From positions 1 through 64,000 of the forward strand of contig CAJQHZ010000004.1 of assembly GCA_905478295.1 (NCBI GenBank): DNA of 64,000 bases. Reading direction: 5' to 3'. Position 1 is the stretch's first letter; every line of letters begins with the position of its first letter. A program made the translations under genes and the position numbers. Below the pieces are notes generated by a model. It was not told the DNA's origin. It did not search any database and saw only the letters and a list, made by a program, of their open reading frames with translations. Positions 31,666-41,040 of this stretch are shown here, in pieces. Origin of the DNA: an uncultured Flavobacteriales bacterium (lineage in GTDB: Bacteria; Bacteroidota; Bacteroidia; Flavobacteriales; Schleiferiaceae).

Positions 31666-33666
31666 ATGAGAAAACTAATACTCTCATTGGCACTCTTCGG
31701 ATTCGCTTGGTCTGGTTACGCCCAGTCCACTTCGAATGAATCTTTAAGTTTGCAAGCCTGCCAGGCGGATACGATAGTATTCAGCTTTGATATTACTTCT
31801 CCATACAACATCGGAAATACGTTCTCTGTAGAAATGAGTGATGCCAGTGGAAATTTCACTGGAAATTTCGTCAGCACCAATGCCTTGTTAGCCTACGGAG
31901 TTAGCGTAGGAAATGAAATAGATGTACTCGTACCTGATAATGCAACGCAAGGTGTGTACAAATTTAGAATGATTAGCTCTAATCCGGTTTTAATCAGCGA
32001 CACCATTAATAATGTGATTATCGGTGCGAATCCGCAGACAGGATTTTCAGCGTTCAACTGGTTTGACAAAGCTGGTGAGCTCACCTTCTGTGAAGGTGAT
32101 ACAGCCTTACTTGTGGTCGATGCACCTCCTGCAGGTCAGTCTTACACCTACCAATGGCTTAGCGGCGGCGCCCCAATTGCAGGCGAAACGGGAGACACAC
32201 TATTCGTGGTTGCATCTGGAACGTATGGAGTTGAAGTGAGTTCTAATCTTTGTGATGCTATTTCAATGGATACAGTGGTGAATTCGTATTTACCTTCGGC
32301 CGCAGTTTTCGCTCAAGGTGGTGCGGGAATTAATTTTGTCGGTATAGATTCCGTTCGCATGTGTAAAGGTACCCTTGCGACGCTAGAACATTTTAGTTTT
32401 CCAGCTCCAGGAATCTTGGGTTTTGAATACCAATGGTTAAAAGACGACAGCGTAAATATATTCGGTCAACCAGTGATGTATCCAGTGCTTAACGATACGT
32501 TAAGCTCCATAACCGTCGATACTTCAGGAACTTGGTACTTAGAGGTAACCTCGTTACCTGGCGGTTGTAAGGATACTTCAAAAGTCTTTACGGTAATTGT
32601 CGATACAGTTCCTGTTACCTCAACAGTAGTTCAGAATTGGCCATGGCAAAGCTTACCCTCGAGTACGTTGTGTTTAACGGATTCAGCGCTGCTCACTGCT
32701 CAGGACACAGTATTAGGGAGCACTTGGGAATACCAATGGCAAATCGCCTATCCTTCTGGATCTAACAGTTGGTTGAATTTAGCTAATGATACCATGCCTT
32801 GGATGGTAGTAGATACTTCTATCGTAGCTGATACTGCAGATTACAGGTTGCTCATCACGAATGAGGCTTGTTCATTTATTACCAATGAGCAGACTATCAA
32901 TTTTGTGAATTTCCCGACCATATTGATACAGCCCGGAGATTCCTTGGGTATTTGTATCTACGACAGCGTTTTGGTGAGTCTGCAAAGCAATGCCTTAAAT
33001 TTTGCTTGGAACGGTGGTCTATTTACTGGAAAGCAGAACTTCCTTTCGGTTCCAGGACAGTATGTGATTGAAGCATTCGGAGTAAATCAATGTAAAACGG
33101 TTGATACACTCGATATTTATAACTACACCCTAGTGGCAGCAGCTTCGGCTAATCCGCCGGTCATTTCTCCCGGAGAAACGACAATGCTATCTGCTACAGG
33201 CGGGGTATCCTACTATTGGTTCGCCGATGCGCCTTCGTATTACAGTAATCAGCAGTCTTCAAGCACAGAGGCTTTGCCTTCTGTCGATACGATAACGTAC
33301 TTCATACAAGTTGAAGATCTCAATGGATGTGAGGATACAGCGAGCGTTCAGGTATTCGTTATTGAGCAAGATTCCGCAATTATATATTCCAACACCTACG
33401 GAAACATTCAAAACGTCATTACGCCGAACGGCGATGGACGTAATGATGTACTGGATCTTAGCGGCATCACTGCAGGTGACGATTGTGAATTTACAGTATA
33501 CACGCGTTGGGGTACACCAGTATTCAATCAGGAGGTATACAATAACGCGTGGGGTGGAACAACCGATGGTGGTTCTGCACTCGAGGACGGAACGTATTAT
33601 TTTGTGTTGACCCACAATAATGAGATACGGGTGAAATCGGCGGTAACCATCTTAAACAACTTCTAA
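31666..33666 (+). CDS. Secreted Ig/PKD-like repeat protein with T9SS type B sorting domain
   Basis: 666 residues. Signal peptide MRKLILSLALFGFAWSGYAQ. The mature part is a series of Cys-containing Ig-like units of the form CEGDTALLVVDAP..YTYQWLSGG and ALLTAQ..WEYQWQIAYPSG. The final ~85 residues form the type B domain (IQNVITPNGDGRNDVLDL, VYTRWGTPVF, GTYYFVLTHNNE). A PorP/SprF gene follows after 2 bases; such pairing is typical where a PorP/SprF protein attaches or guides a dedicated type B cargo on the cell surface. Likely an adhesin. Confidence 0.9.
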   Translation: MRKLILSLALFGFAWSGYAQSTSNESLSLQACQADTIVFSFDITSPYNIGNTFSVEMSDASGNFTGNFVSTNALLAYGVSVGNEIDVLVPDNATQGVYKFRMISSNPVLISDTINNVIIGANPQTGFSAFNWFDKAGELTFCEGDTALLVVDAPPAGQSYTYQWLSGGAPIAGETGDTLFVVASGTYGVEVSSNLCDAISMDTVVNSYLPSAAVFAQGGAGINFVGIDSVRMCKGTLATLEHFSFPAPGILGFEYQWLKDDSVNIFGQPVMYPVLNDTLSSITVDTSGTWYLEVTSLPGGCKDTSKVFTVIVDTVPVTSTVVQNWPWQSLPSSTLCLTDSALLTAQDTVLGSTWEYQWQIAYPSGSNSWLNLANDTMPWMVVDTSIVADTADYRLLITNEACSFITNEQTINFVNFPTILIQPGDSLGICIYDSVLVSLQSNALNFAWNGGLFTGKQNFLSVPGQYVIEAFGVNQCKTVDTLDIYNYTLVAAASANPPVISPGETTMLSATGGVSYYWFADAPSYYSNQQSSSTEALPSVDTITYFIQVEDLNGCEDTASVQVFVIEQDSAIIYSNTYGNIQNVITPNGDGRNDVLDLSGITAGDDCEFTVYTRWGTPVFNQEVYNNAWGGTTDGGSALEDGTYYFVLTHNNEIRVKSAVTILNNF

Positions 33667-33668
33667 TC

Positions 33669-35099
33669 ATGAAAAAGTTAGTATTTACACTCGCATTAGT
33701 TGTTACAGGTTGGACAGCTCAAGCTCAGCAACTTCCCTTAGTTTCAAACTATCTGAATACAGCACATCTCTTTAACCCGGCCTTTAGCGGCCTAGATGGG
33801 AAAACAGAGATTACCGTATTGAATAGACGTCAATGGACCGATATCCAGGGCGCTCCCGAAACACAGTTTATGGCGTTCAACGGCAATCGCGAAGACCTTA
33901 AGTTTGGGTATAGCGGTTATGCGTTCAACGATGTAACGGATATTGTTTCTCGCGCAGGATTTTATGGCTCTTACGCGTGGCATGTCAAATTCACGGATCA
34001 AAACAGCCTAAGCTTAGGTCTGGGTGCAGGCTACGTAAACAATACCATAAACGTGGGTGGAATTCGAGTACAGGATGATTTAGATCCCGTATTGTTCTCT
34101 GCATTAAATAGAGGGAAATTTGATTTGAACTTTGGATTTAATCTCAAGTTCGGTGATTTCTCATTTGGTGCAGCAGTACCTAATATTTTGGCGCCGAAGG
34201 TGGACTTTTCAGATAATTATGTGATTAGTCCATTCGAGTACCAATACATGCGTCATTATGTAGTGAATACACAGTACGATGTGAATTTGCAAAAAGGTTT
34301 GATGACTCTAAGTCCTTTTGTAACAGTGCGTGCAAACGAGGTAACTATTCCACAGGTAGATGCGGGTTTAATGTTCAACCATAAAGAGTACTTCTTTATC
34401 GGAGCGGCCTACCGCTCTTCCTATGCAGTTACTGCAAATACCGGTGTGCATTTAACGGAGAACATCACTATGGGTTATGCATATGATTTTTCTTTAAACA
34501 CTTACGGTTTTGCATTGGGTAATTCGCACGAGTTTATGCTTCGCTATTCCTTTGGTGAAAGCAAAAAAGATAAGCGATTGGAGAACGAGCTCAAAAAATT
34601 GAAGGACCGCCAGCGTCGTCAATCTGGAGACCTTGAAGACCTTCTAAACGATCGTCTAGACGATTTCAAAGACGAGACTTCCGAACAGCAGAAAGAATTT
34701 ATAGAGGCTGAGAAAAATAGGGCAATAACTGCTGAAGCTCTCTTAGCTGAGGAATTGAAAAAAGAAGTTAGTGATAGAAAATCTTCGGATGAAGCAAATA
34801 ATGCTGCTATCAACAGCATTATTAAGGGATACGATTCGAATCAATACGCGGGAAATGTTGTGGCGGGTTCTAGTGGTTATTATGTAACGGCAGGTGTGTA
34901 TGGTTCTGTGATCAATGCAAACAAACTAAAAGCACGTTTGATCAAACAAGGTGTAGCTTCGGATGTATTCCAAGACCCAGGTAACAACATGTATTACGTT
35001 TTCTTATTGAAGTTTAGTACCTACGAATCAGCGAAACAAGCGCAGAGTAGTGGGTTTAACGGGCAGTACAACGGAAAGCTTTGGATTAAAGCAATGTAA
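33669..35099 (+). CDS. PorP/SprF-family T9SS protein with C-terminal coiled coil and SPOR-like domain
   Basis: 476 residues. Signal peptide MKKLVFTLALVVTGWTAQAQ, then the PorP/SprF beta-barrel (YLNTAHLFNPAFSGLDGKTEITVLNRRQW) for about 290 residues ending HEFMLRYSFGES. It continues with a highly charged coiled coil (KKDKRLENELKKLKDRQRR, then EKNRAITAEALLAEELKKE) and a ~75-residue SPOR-like unit (GYYVTAGVYGSVINANKLKARL, YYVFLLKFSTYESAKQAQ). Ordinary PorP/SprF proteins end after the barrel at ~300-330 residues. SPOR domains bind denuded peptidoglycan, so this version may tether the barrel to the wall. Confidence 0.88.
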   Translation: MKKLVFTLALVVTGWTAQAQQLPLVSNYLNTAHLFNPAFSGLDGKTEITVLNRRQWTDIQGAPETQFMAFNGNREDLKFGYSGYAFNDVTDIVSRAGFYGSYAWHVKFTDQNSLSLGLGAGYVNNTINVGGIRVQDDLDPVLFSALNRGKFDLNFGFNLKFGDFSFGAAVPNILAPKVDFSDNYVISPFEYQYMRHYVVNTQYDVNLQKGLMTLSPFVTVRANEVTIPQVDAGLMFNHKEYFFIGAAYRSSYAVTANTGVHLTENITMGYAYDFSLNTYGFALGNSHEFMLRYSFGESKKDKRLENELKKLKDRQRRQSGDLEDLLNDRLDDFKDETSEQQKEFIEAEKNRAITAEALLAEELKKEVSDRKSSDEANNAAINSIIKGYDSNQYAGNVVAGSSGYYVTAGVYGSVINANKLKARLIKQGVASDVFQDPGNNMYYVFLLKFSTYESAKQAQSSGFNGQYNGKLWIKAM

Positions 35100-35118
35100 A
35101 ACTTAGAAGTATTAAGCA

Positions 35119-35152
35119 CAAAAAACCCGGCGCATCGCGCCGGGTTTTTTTA
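35119..35152. terminator. Bidirectional intrinsic terminator
   Basis: ACCCGGCGC/GCGCCGGGT stem, 3-base loop, with A6 and T7 runs at the flanks, between the convergent PorP/SprF and DinB-like genes. Confidence 0.93.
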
Positions 35153-35166
35153 TGCAAAATTTTGGG

Positions 35167-35805
35167 CTATTTTTTTTCGGCTTCCCGCGTTGGATAAATA
35201 AGATCCGGGTTGGTTGGGGCATTGTCGTTAGCGAGCTTTCCACCGTTTAAGATCCGCTCGGCTTGGGCAAGGTGCCTTGCAATGTGCGGGATAATGATTT
35301 CAAGCGCCGTAATGGATTTGATCTTAAACGGCGGCAAGGCTGAGGTGACCCATGAATCGCATAAATCCTTACTGTTTGGAATAATCCGCACCAACTTTTC
35401 AATCTGACTGAGGTCTGAAATGAAGTTCTCCATGACTTTTTGTGGGGCAATTTTCAGGTTTGGATTTCTGAGGCGGCGTGGTTTTAGTTTTTTTGGTGCT
35501 GGAATTTTCAGGGCTTTTGCCTTGGTGATCGGTTGCATCCACACACGTGCTTTTTTCGTAAGCCAACCCATCTCGAGTGCACTCGATTCTTTCGCGTCAG
35601 TCAATTGGCAAACTTTAGTCAATTGAGGCAGATACACCTCATTCACATTATTGATATGTTCGATGCATTCAATAGCAGACCACAGTTCACCTTCAGGAAT
35701 AAAGAAGAGTTCATCGTCTTCTAAAAAATAGAATACCTGCTCAAATTGTGCTTTGTGTTGTGCCAATTCGTTTAAGCGGTTCGTAATGTATTCAGGTGCT
35801 TGCAT
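35167..35805 (-). CDS. DinB-family (DinB_2-like) four-helix-bundle protein
   Basis: 212 residues, all-helical. The metal-binding His pattern of the DinB/YfiT fold is suggested by AIECIEHINNVNEVYL and a C-terminal PHIARHLAQAERIL. Family members are thiol-dependent transferases or stress proteins whose substrates are usually unknown. Basic in the middle (KAKALKIPAPKKLKPRRLRN). It starts 3 bases after the mfd stop, so it is probably co-transcribed with mfd. Confidence 0.8.
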   Translation of the reverse strand: MQAPEYITNRLNELAQHKAQFEQVFYFLEDDELFFIPEGELWSAIECIEHINNVNEVYLPQLTKVCQLTDAKESSALEMGWLTKKARVWMQPITKAKALKIPAPKKLKPRRLRNPNLKIAPQKVMENFISDLSQIEKLVRIIPNSKDLCDSWVTSALPPFKIKSITALEIIIPHIARHLAQAERILNGGKLANDNAPTNPDLIYPTREAEKK

Positions 35806-35808
35806 GCG

Positions 35809-38800
35809 CTAGTTAGAGGATGCGTTTGTAGTTATGCTTTGGAATACCTCATAAACATCCTGGAGGTGTATTATGTTTTGAGCAACAAAAGTGAGTTTAT
35901 CTCCTTTTTGTTTAATCTGAACGCTGCGTGGATGCTTTTGTAAGTAACCCAGGACGTCCGAGAAAATGGGCAGTTGGTAATATGGACTGTTGTTTTCTGC
36001 TGCGAAGTGCGCTATAAGTTTACTGCCTTTAATGATAATTTTCGTGAAGCCAATGTGCTTCGCGAGCCATTTAATTCGGAGACTGTATAGCAGATCTTCG
36101 ACTTGTGGGGGAATAGCACCGAAACGGTCCTCCAATTCTAATTGGAACAATAAGAGATCTTCCTCTTTTTCCAGCTCCCCCATACGCTGGTATAATTTCA
36201 GGCGCTCTTCGATATTATTGACGTATTCGTCTGGAATATGAAGCGCTAGATCGGTATCTATCTGGACGTCATCAACGAAATGTGAGCCCTCGGTCTTATC
36301 CGGATGGTCGTACAATTCCTTGAATTCGCTCTCTTTCAATTCATTCACGGCTTCGGCAAGAATTTTCTGATACGTATCGAAGCCCATATCGGAAATGAAG
36401 CCACTTTGCTCGCCGCCTAATAGATCGCCGGCACCGCGAATTTCGAGGTCTTTCATGGCAATTTTAAAGCCAGAGCCTAGATCAGTGAATTGCTCTAAAG
36501 CTTGGAGTCGTTTACGCGCCTCATCTGTTATCGTACTAAGTGGTGGTGCGATGAGTTTACAGAACGCCTTTTTATTCGAGCGTCCCACACGTCCGCGCAT
36601 CTGGTGTAAGTCGGACATGCCAAAGTGGTTAGCGTTATTAATGATAATGGTATTCGCATTGGGCACATCTAAGCCACTTTCGATAATAGATGTGGCGACC
36701 AAAACGTCGTATTTACCGTCCATAAAATCCAGCATGATTTTCTCCAATTTCTTACCGTCCATTTGACCGTGTCCTATGGCGATTCGAGCATCGGGCACCA
36801 ACCGTTGAATCATTCCTGCAACTTCCTGAATGTTGCTGACTCGATTGTTGATAAAGAAAACTTGTCCACCGCGTTGGATTTCATAACTCACCGAATCGCG
36901 AATGGCCTCTTCTGTAAATCCGATGAGTTCGGTTTCAATGGGTTGGCGGTTCGGCGGGGGAGTAGTCATTATACTGAGGTCGCGCGCGGCCAACAGCGAA
37001 AACTGTAGGGTACGTGGAATAGGTGTGGCGGTCAACGTTAAGGTATCAACACCTACTTTGAGCGTCTTAATTTTATCCTTTACCCCTACACCAAATTTTT
37101 GTTCTTCGTCCACAATAAGGAGACCGAGGTCTTTGAATTCTACGGTCTTGCTGACCAATTTATGTGTGCCAATAAGAATATCGACCTTACCGCTTTTAAG
37201 ATTCGCCAATGTCTCTCGTTGCTGCTTGGCCGTGCGGAATCTATTGATATAGTCTACCGTTACGGGAAAACCTTCCAGCCGTTTGGTGAAGGTTTTGAAG
37301 TGTTGGAAAGCAAGGATAGTGGTTGGCACAAGCACGGCGACTTGTTTGCCATTTGCCGCAGCTTTGAATGCCGCACGTATAGCGATTTCCGTTTTACCAA
37401 AGCCAACATCACCGCAAATGAGGCGGTCCATTGGCATGGAACGTTCCATGTCTTTCTTCACTGCTTCCGTCGCCGAAACTTGATCCGGCGTGTCTTCGTA
37501 TAAGAAACTGGCTTCCAATTCATGTTGGAGGTAACCGTCTGGGGCGCATTCGAAACCAATGGCTTCTTTGCGTTTTGCGTACAATTGGATCAAATCAAAG
37601 GCGATCTGCTTCACCTTCGCCTTCGTCTTCTTCTTCAGCGACTGCCATTGTGGGCTACCCAGCTTATTCAATTGTGGCGCTGTACCATCTTTGCCATTGA
37701 ACTTACTGATTTTATGCAGCGAATGAATACTGACATACAGAATGTCGTTGTCGCGATAGACCAATTTTATGGCCTCTTGCACAGTACCGTTATTGTCGAT
37801 TTTTTGAAGTCCGCCGAATTTACCTACGCCATGGTCTACATGCGTTACATAATCGCCAAACTCTAGTGCATTGAGTTGTTCTAATGTGATCGCCTGTTTT
37901 TTCTGCGCACCGTTTTTAATATTGAAACGCTGGTAACGGTCGAATATCTGGTGATCCGTATAGAGATAAACCCCAGCAACTTCATCCTCAAAACCTTCGT
38001 GTAAGGATGTGGTGGTGGTGGCGTACCGCGGGGCAAGCTTCAAATCCTCAAAAATCGCCTTGAACCGGTCTATTTGCTTTTCGTTCGCGCACATCAACAC
38101 GGCCTGCTTGCCCCGCCCGTCCACTTCGAGTAAGGTTTGTGCAAGAAGATTGAAGTCCTTATTGAATGCCCGCTGCGGAAGTGCTTTGCTTTCGATGGTT
38201 TGCGTATGCCACTGGGCTTTTCCAAATTCTACGCGACTGTAATCCATAAGATCACGTTTCATCGCATCGCCCGAAACAAAAAGCTCGCTTGGCGCACCAC
38301 GTTTCACGGCATCTCCCAACTGCTCGTAGGTTTCATGGGCCAATTCCATCAATCGGTCCAATCCTGCCGTTATTAAAGTAGGCGTATCTAGCCATACCTG
38401 CGTCTGCTTTGGTAAATAGCTTAGAAAGGAGCTGCGTTGTTCCAGGAAGGTTTTGTTTTCGACGTTTGGAACAATGCTCATTTTACTGGCTTTCCCAATG
38501 GTGCGTTGGCTCTCGATATCGAAAAAGCGAATGCTCTCTACTTCATCGTCGAAGAACTCCACGCGATAAGGGTGGTCTTTTGAAAAAGAGAAAATATCTA
38601 CGATACCCCCGCGTACAGAAAATTGGCCTGGACTTGTGACAAAGTCTACCCGTTCAAACTGGTATTCAAAAAGCGTTTCGTTTAAAAAATCGATGGAAAT
38701 ACGTTCTCCCACATGCAGCTTGAGTGTATTGCTTTCCAATTCCTTTTTGGTCACGACTTTTTCAAAAAGCGCTTCCGTATAAGTAATCACTAAAGGTGAA

Positions 38801-39153
38801 CGTCTTCTGCTGCTAAGGTGATTCAGTACTTCTGCACGCAAGAGTACATTGGCATTATCCGTTTGCGCCACCTCATAGGGTCTTCGGTAAGAAGCCGGGT
38901 AAAAATAACACGGCACCTTCGGTAAAAGCTTTTCTAGATCATTCTGAAGGTAAGCGGCTTGCTCTTTACTCTGTGCAATGAGCAATTGGGGGACATCGGT
39001 TTGTATAAAAGCCGCAGCGGCTAGAAGAGCAGTGTGCGAACCACCTGCAGTTGTACATCCGATAGCAGTGCGTTGGTTGTCTTTGGCGGCCTCAACTAAG
39101 GCTTGAATGAGCGGGTGTTCATCGTAGTAGCTAAGTAAATCTGCCAGTTCCAA
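35809..39153 (-). CDS. mfd: Transcription-repair coupling factor
   Basis: 1114 residues. The start is a TTG (MELADLLSYYDEHP), 3 bases after fbp. Order: UvrB-like N-terminal domain, RNA-polymerase-interacting CarD-like domain (EFGDYVTHVDHGVGKFGGLQ), helicase core with GDVGFGKTEIAIRAAF (Walker A), DEEQ (Walker B), TATPIPRTL and the C-terminal GRVGRSNKKAF motif, and the regulatory TRCF domain. It removes stalled RNA polymerase at DNA lesions and recruits UvrA. Confidence 0.97.
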   Translation of the reverse strand: MELADLLSYYDEHPLIQALVEAAKDNQRTAIGCTTAGGSHTALLAAAAFIQTDVPQLLIAQSKEQAAYLQNDLEKLLPKVPCYFYPASYRRPYEVAQTDNANVLLRAEVLNHLSSRRRSPLVITYTEALFEKVVTKKELESNTLKLHVGERISIDFLNETLFEYQFERVDFVTSPGQFSVRGGIVDIFSFSKDHPYRVEFFDDEVESIRFFDIESQRTIGKASKMSIVPNVENKTFLEQRSSFLSYLPKQTQVWLDTPTLITAGLDRLMELAHETYEQLGDAVKRGAPSELFVSGDAMKRDLMDYSRVEFGKAQWHTQTIESKALPQRAFNKDFNLLAQTLLEVDGRGKQAVLMCANEKQIDRFKAIFEDLKLAPRYATTTTSLHEGFEDEVAGVYLYTDHQIFDRYQRFNIKNGAQKKQAITLEQLNALEFGDYVTHVDHGVGKFGGLQKIDNNGTVQEAIKLVYRDNDILYVSIHSLHKISKFNGKDGTAPQLNKLGSPQWQSLKKKTKAKVKQIAFDLIQLYAKRKEAIGFECAPDGYLQHELEASFLYEDTPDQVSATEAVKKDMERSMPMDRLICGDVGFGKTEIAIRAAFKAAANGKQVAVLVPTTILAFQHFKTFTKRLEGFPVTVDYINRFRTAKQQRETLANLKSGKVDILIGTHKLVSKTVEFKDLGLLIVDEEQKFGVGVKDKIKTLKVGVDTLTLTATPIPRTLQFSLLAARDLSIMTTPPPNRQPIETELIGFTEEAIRDSVSYEIQRGGQVFFINNRVSNIQEVAGMIQRLVPDARIAIGHGQMDGKKLEKIMLDFMDGKYDVLVATSIIESGLDVPNANTIIINNANHFGMSDLHQMRGRVGRSNKKAFCKLIAPPLSTITDEARKRLQALEQFTDLGSGFKIAMKDLEIRGAGDLLGGEQSGFISDMGFDTYQKILAEAVNELKESEFKELYDHPDKTEGSHFVDDVQIDTDLALHIPDEYVNNIEERLKLYQRMGELEKEEDLLLFQLELEDRFGAIPPQVEDLLYSLRIKWLAKHIGFTKIIIKGSKLIAHFAAENNSPYYQLPIFSDVLGYLQKHPRSVQIKQKGDKLTFVAQNIIHLQDVYEVFQSITTNASSN

Positions 39154-39156
39154 GGT

Positions 39157-40212
39157 TTATTCTTCGTATTTCTGCATAAATGCATGGGCGGTCTCCACCA
39201 TACGCGGCGAACCAATGAAAACAGGTACCCGTTGGTGTAATTCCGATGGGTCTATCTCCAAAATTCGCTTTGCGCCGTCTGTGGCCATACCGCCGGCTTG
39301 TTCAACAATAAAAGCGAGTGGGTTACACTCATACAGGAGGCGAAGTTTGCCATTTGGCGCCATCGTTCCTGTGGGGTAAAGATACACCCCACCTTTAATA
39401 AGATTGCGGTGAAAATCGGAAACTAATGAGCCTATGTAACGAGAGGTGTATGGCCGATTTGTGGCTTCGTCAAACTCTTGGCAATACTTCAAATACTGCT
39501 TTACTCCCGTGGGAAAGTGAACGTAATTTCCTTCGTTCACACTGTATATTTTACCTTCCGCAGGAATGGTCATGTTTGGGTGAGAAAGACAGAAGACCCC
39601 GATGGATGGATCTAAAGTAAAGCCGTTCACACCATTTCCCGTAGTATAAACGAGCATGGTGGATGAACCGTACACCACATAACCTGCTGCGATTTGGGCA
39701 TCGCCGGGTTGCAAGAAATCCTTTAAACTCACAGGACTGCCGGCAGGGGAAATACGGCGGTATATAGAGAAGATGGTACCAACACTCACATTGACGTCAA
39801 TATTGGAGGATCCATCGAGCGGATCCATGAGCACAATGTATTTCGCTTCAGCATGAATCTCATCCTCGAAGCCGATAAAGGAATCTTCTTCTTCTGAAGC
39901 AACACCACAAACCTGACCCATACTGCGGAGTGCCCGCATAAAGGTGTCATTTGCCATGACATCAAGCTTTTGCTGTTGTTCGCCTTGTACATTTTCAGTG
40001 CCTATGGCACCCAAAATATCTGCCAATCCGGCTTTATTGATTTCTCTGTTTACCACCTTCGCGGCCAGGCGAATAGAGGTTAAGAGTTGCGATAGTTCTC
40101 CTGAAGCAAAAGGAAAATCTCTTTGGTTCTCAACGATAAATTCGCCGAGCGTAGTAGGTTGTACCATGGTCAGTGGTTCTTTGGTTGTAATAGGTACCGG
40201 CAAGTTAGCCAT
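39157..40212 (-). CDS. fbp: Fructose-1,6-bisphosphatase class 1
   Basis: 351 residues from the ATG at 40212 ([13 protein letters not shown]). The frame is open upstream, but that stretch overlaps the divergent rsmA start. The signature [16 protein letters not shown] holds metal-binding Asp residues, and further sites are EEEDS near residue 100 and [17 protein letters not shown] toward the C-terminus. It performs the committed step of gluconeogenesis. With fumC and acs in the window, this fits growth on non-sugar substrates. Confidence 0.96.
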   Translation of the reverse strand: MANLPVPITTKEPLTMVQPTTLGEFIVENQRDFPFASGELSQLLTSIRLAAKVVNREINKAGLADILGAIGTENVQGEQQQKLDVMANDTFMRALRSMGQVCGVASEEEDSFIGFEDEIHAEAKYIVLMDPLDGSSNIDVNVSVGTIFSIYRRISPAGSPVSLKDFLQPGDAQIAAGYVVYGSSTMLVYTTGNGVNGFTLDPSIGVFCLSHPNMTIPAEGKIYSVNEGNYVHFPTGVKQYLKYCQEFDEATNRPYTSRYIGSLVSDFHRNLIKGGVYLYPTGTMAPNGKLRLLYECNPLAFIVEQAGGMATDGAKRILEIDPSELHQRVPVFIGSPRMVETAHAFMQKYEE

Positions 40213-40229
40213 TTTCTGTGGGAAACACC

Positions 40230-40237
40230 CGAAACTA
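40230..40237 (-). promoter_or_regulatory. Candidate -7 element for fbp
   Basis: TAGTTTCG on the minus strand (TAnnTTcG), 17 bases from the fbp start, inside the 42-base gap shared with divergent rsmA. Confidence 0.35.
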
Positions 40238-40254
40238 AAGATTACCTTTACCGC

Positions 40255-41040
40255 ATGAGATTCGATGGACAAGTACGTGCTAAAAAGCACTTGGGACAAC
40301 ACTTCCTTAAAGATGAGAGCATCGCAGAACGCATTGCGGCTGTAGTGCCTTTTGAGGGGGTAGAGAAAGTGTTGGAAGTTGGCCCGGGAATGGGGATGAT
40401 GACCAAATATTTATTAAGAAATCCGTCTATTGAAACGTGGGTGATAGAGATCGATGAAGAGAGCGTGAGTTATTTGCAAGCTAATTTCAACCAACTCAGC
40501 GCCCGCATCTTACAGGAGGATTTTTTGAAGTGGAGTCCTACGGCCACTTTTGGCGATGACCCATTTGCCCTCATCGGTAATTTCCCTTATAATATTTCTT
40601 CCCAGATTGTCTTTAAAGTGCTGGAGGAGCGTCATCAGATTCCACTTTTTGGCGGAATGTTTCAGAAAGAAGTAGCGAAGCGGTTGTGTGCCCCGCCGGG
40701 GAATAAAACCTATGGTATCCTATCCGTATTGTGTCAGGCTTACTTCGATTTAACCTATGATTTTACTGTGCCTCCTACAGTCTTTAACCCTCCGCCTAAA
40801 GTAGAAAGCGGGGTAATGCACATGGTTAGAAAGCCTACTGACCCAGATATTTCATTTGCATTACTCAAGCGCGGTGTGAAGGCCGCTTTTGGACAGCGGA
40901 GAAAAACTTTACGTAATGCTTTGAAAGTCCTTAACTTGCCCGTAGGCTTTGATCACCCGTATTTAACGAAACGTGCGGAGCAATTGAGTCATGCAGAGTT
41001 TGTGGAATTGCTAAATGCCATTGAAGATGGAAGAGCTTAG
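40255..41040 (+). CDS. rsmA: 16S rRNA dimethyladenosine transferase RsmA (KsgA)
   Basis: 261 residues from the ATG at 40255 ([18 protein letters not shown]). KKHLGQHFL is the characteristic N-terminus. SAM motif [13 protein letters not shown] and motif IV NFPYNIS are intact. It dimethylates two adjacent adenines near the 3' end of 16S rRNA as a late 30S assembly checkpoint. The end overlaps the MgtE start by about 14 bases. Confidence 0.96.
   Translation: MRFDGQVRAKKHLGQHFLKDESIAERIAAVVPFEGVEKVLEVGPGMGMMTKYLLRNPSIETWVIEIDEESVSYLQANFNQLSARILQEDFLKWSPTATFGDDPFALIGNFPYNISSQIVFKVLEERHQIPLFGGMFQKEVAKRLCAPPGNKTYGILSVLCQAYFDLTYDFTVPPTVFNPPPKVESGVMHMVRKPTDPDISFALLKRGVKAAFGQRRKTLRNALKVLNLPVGFDHPYLTKRAEQLSHAEFVELLNAIEDGRA

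Noticed and set aside
31532-31693. Extended start for the GAF protein
   Set aside because: Overlaps the start of the divergent T9SS cargo gene and has no similarity to the family.
36395-37700. Several 80-134 residue frames antisense to mfd
   Set aside because: All fall inside the conserved helicase core of mfd and have no recognisable domain or start context.
40123-40254. Extended start for RsmA
   Set aside because: Would overlap fbp on the other strand by about 90 bases; family N-terminus starts just before KKHLGQHFL.
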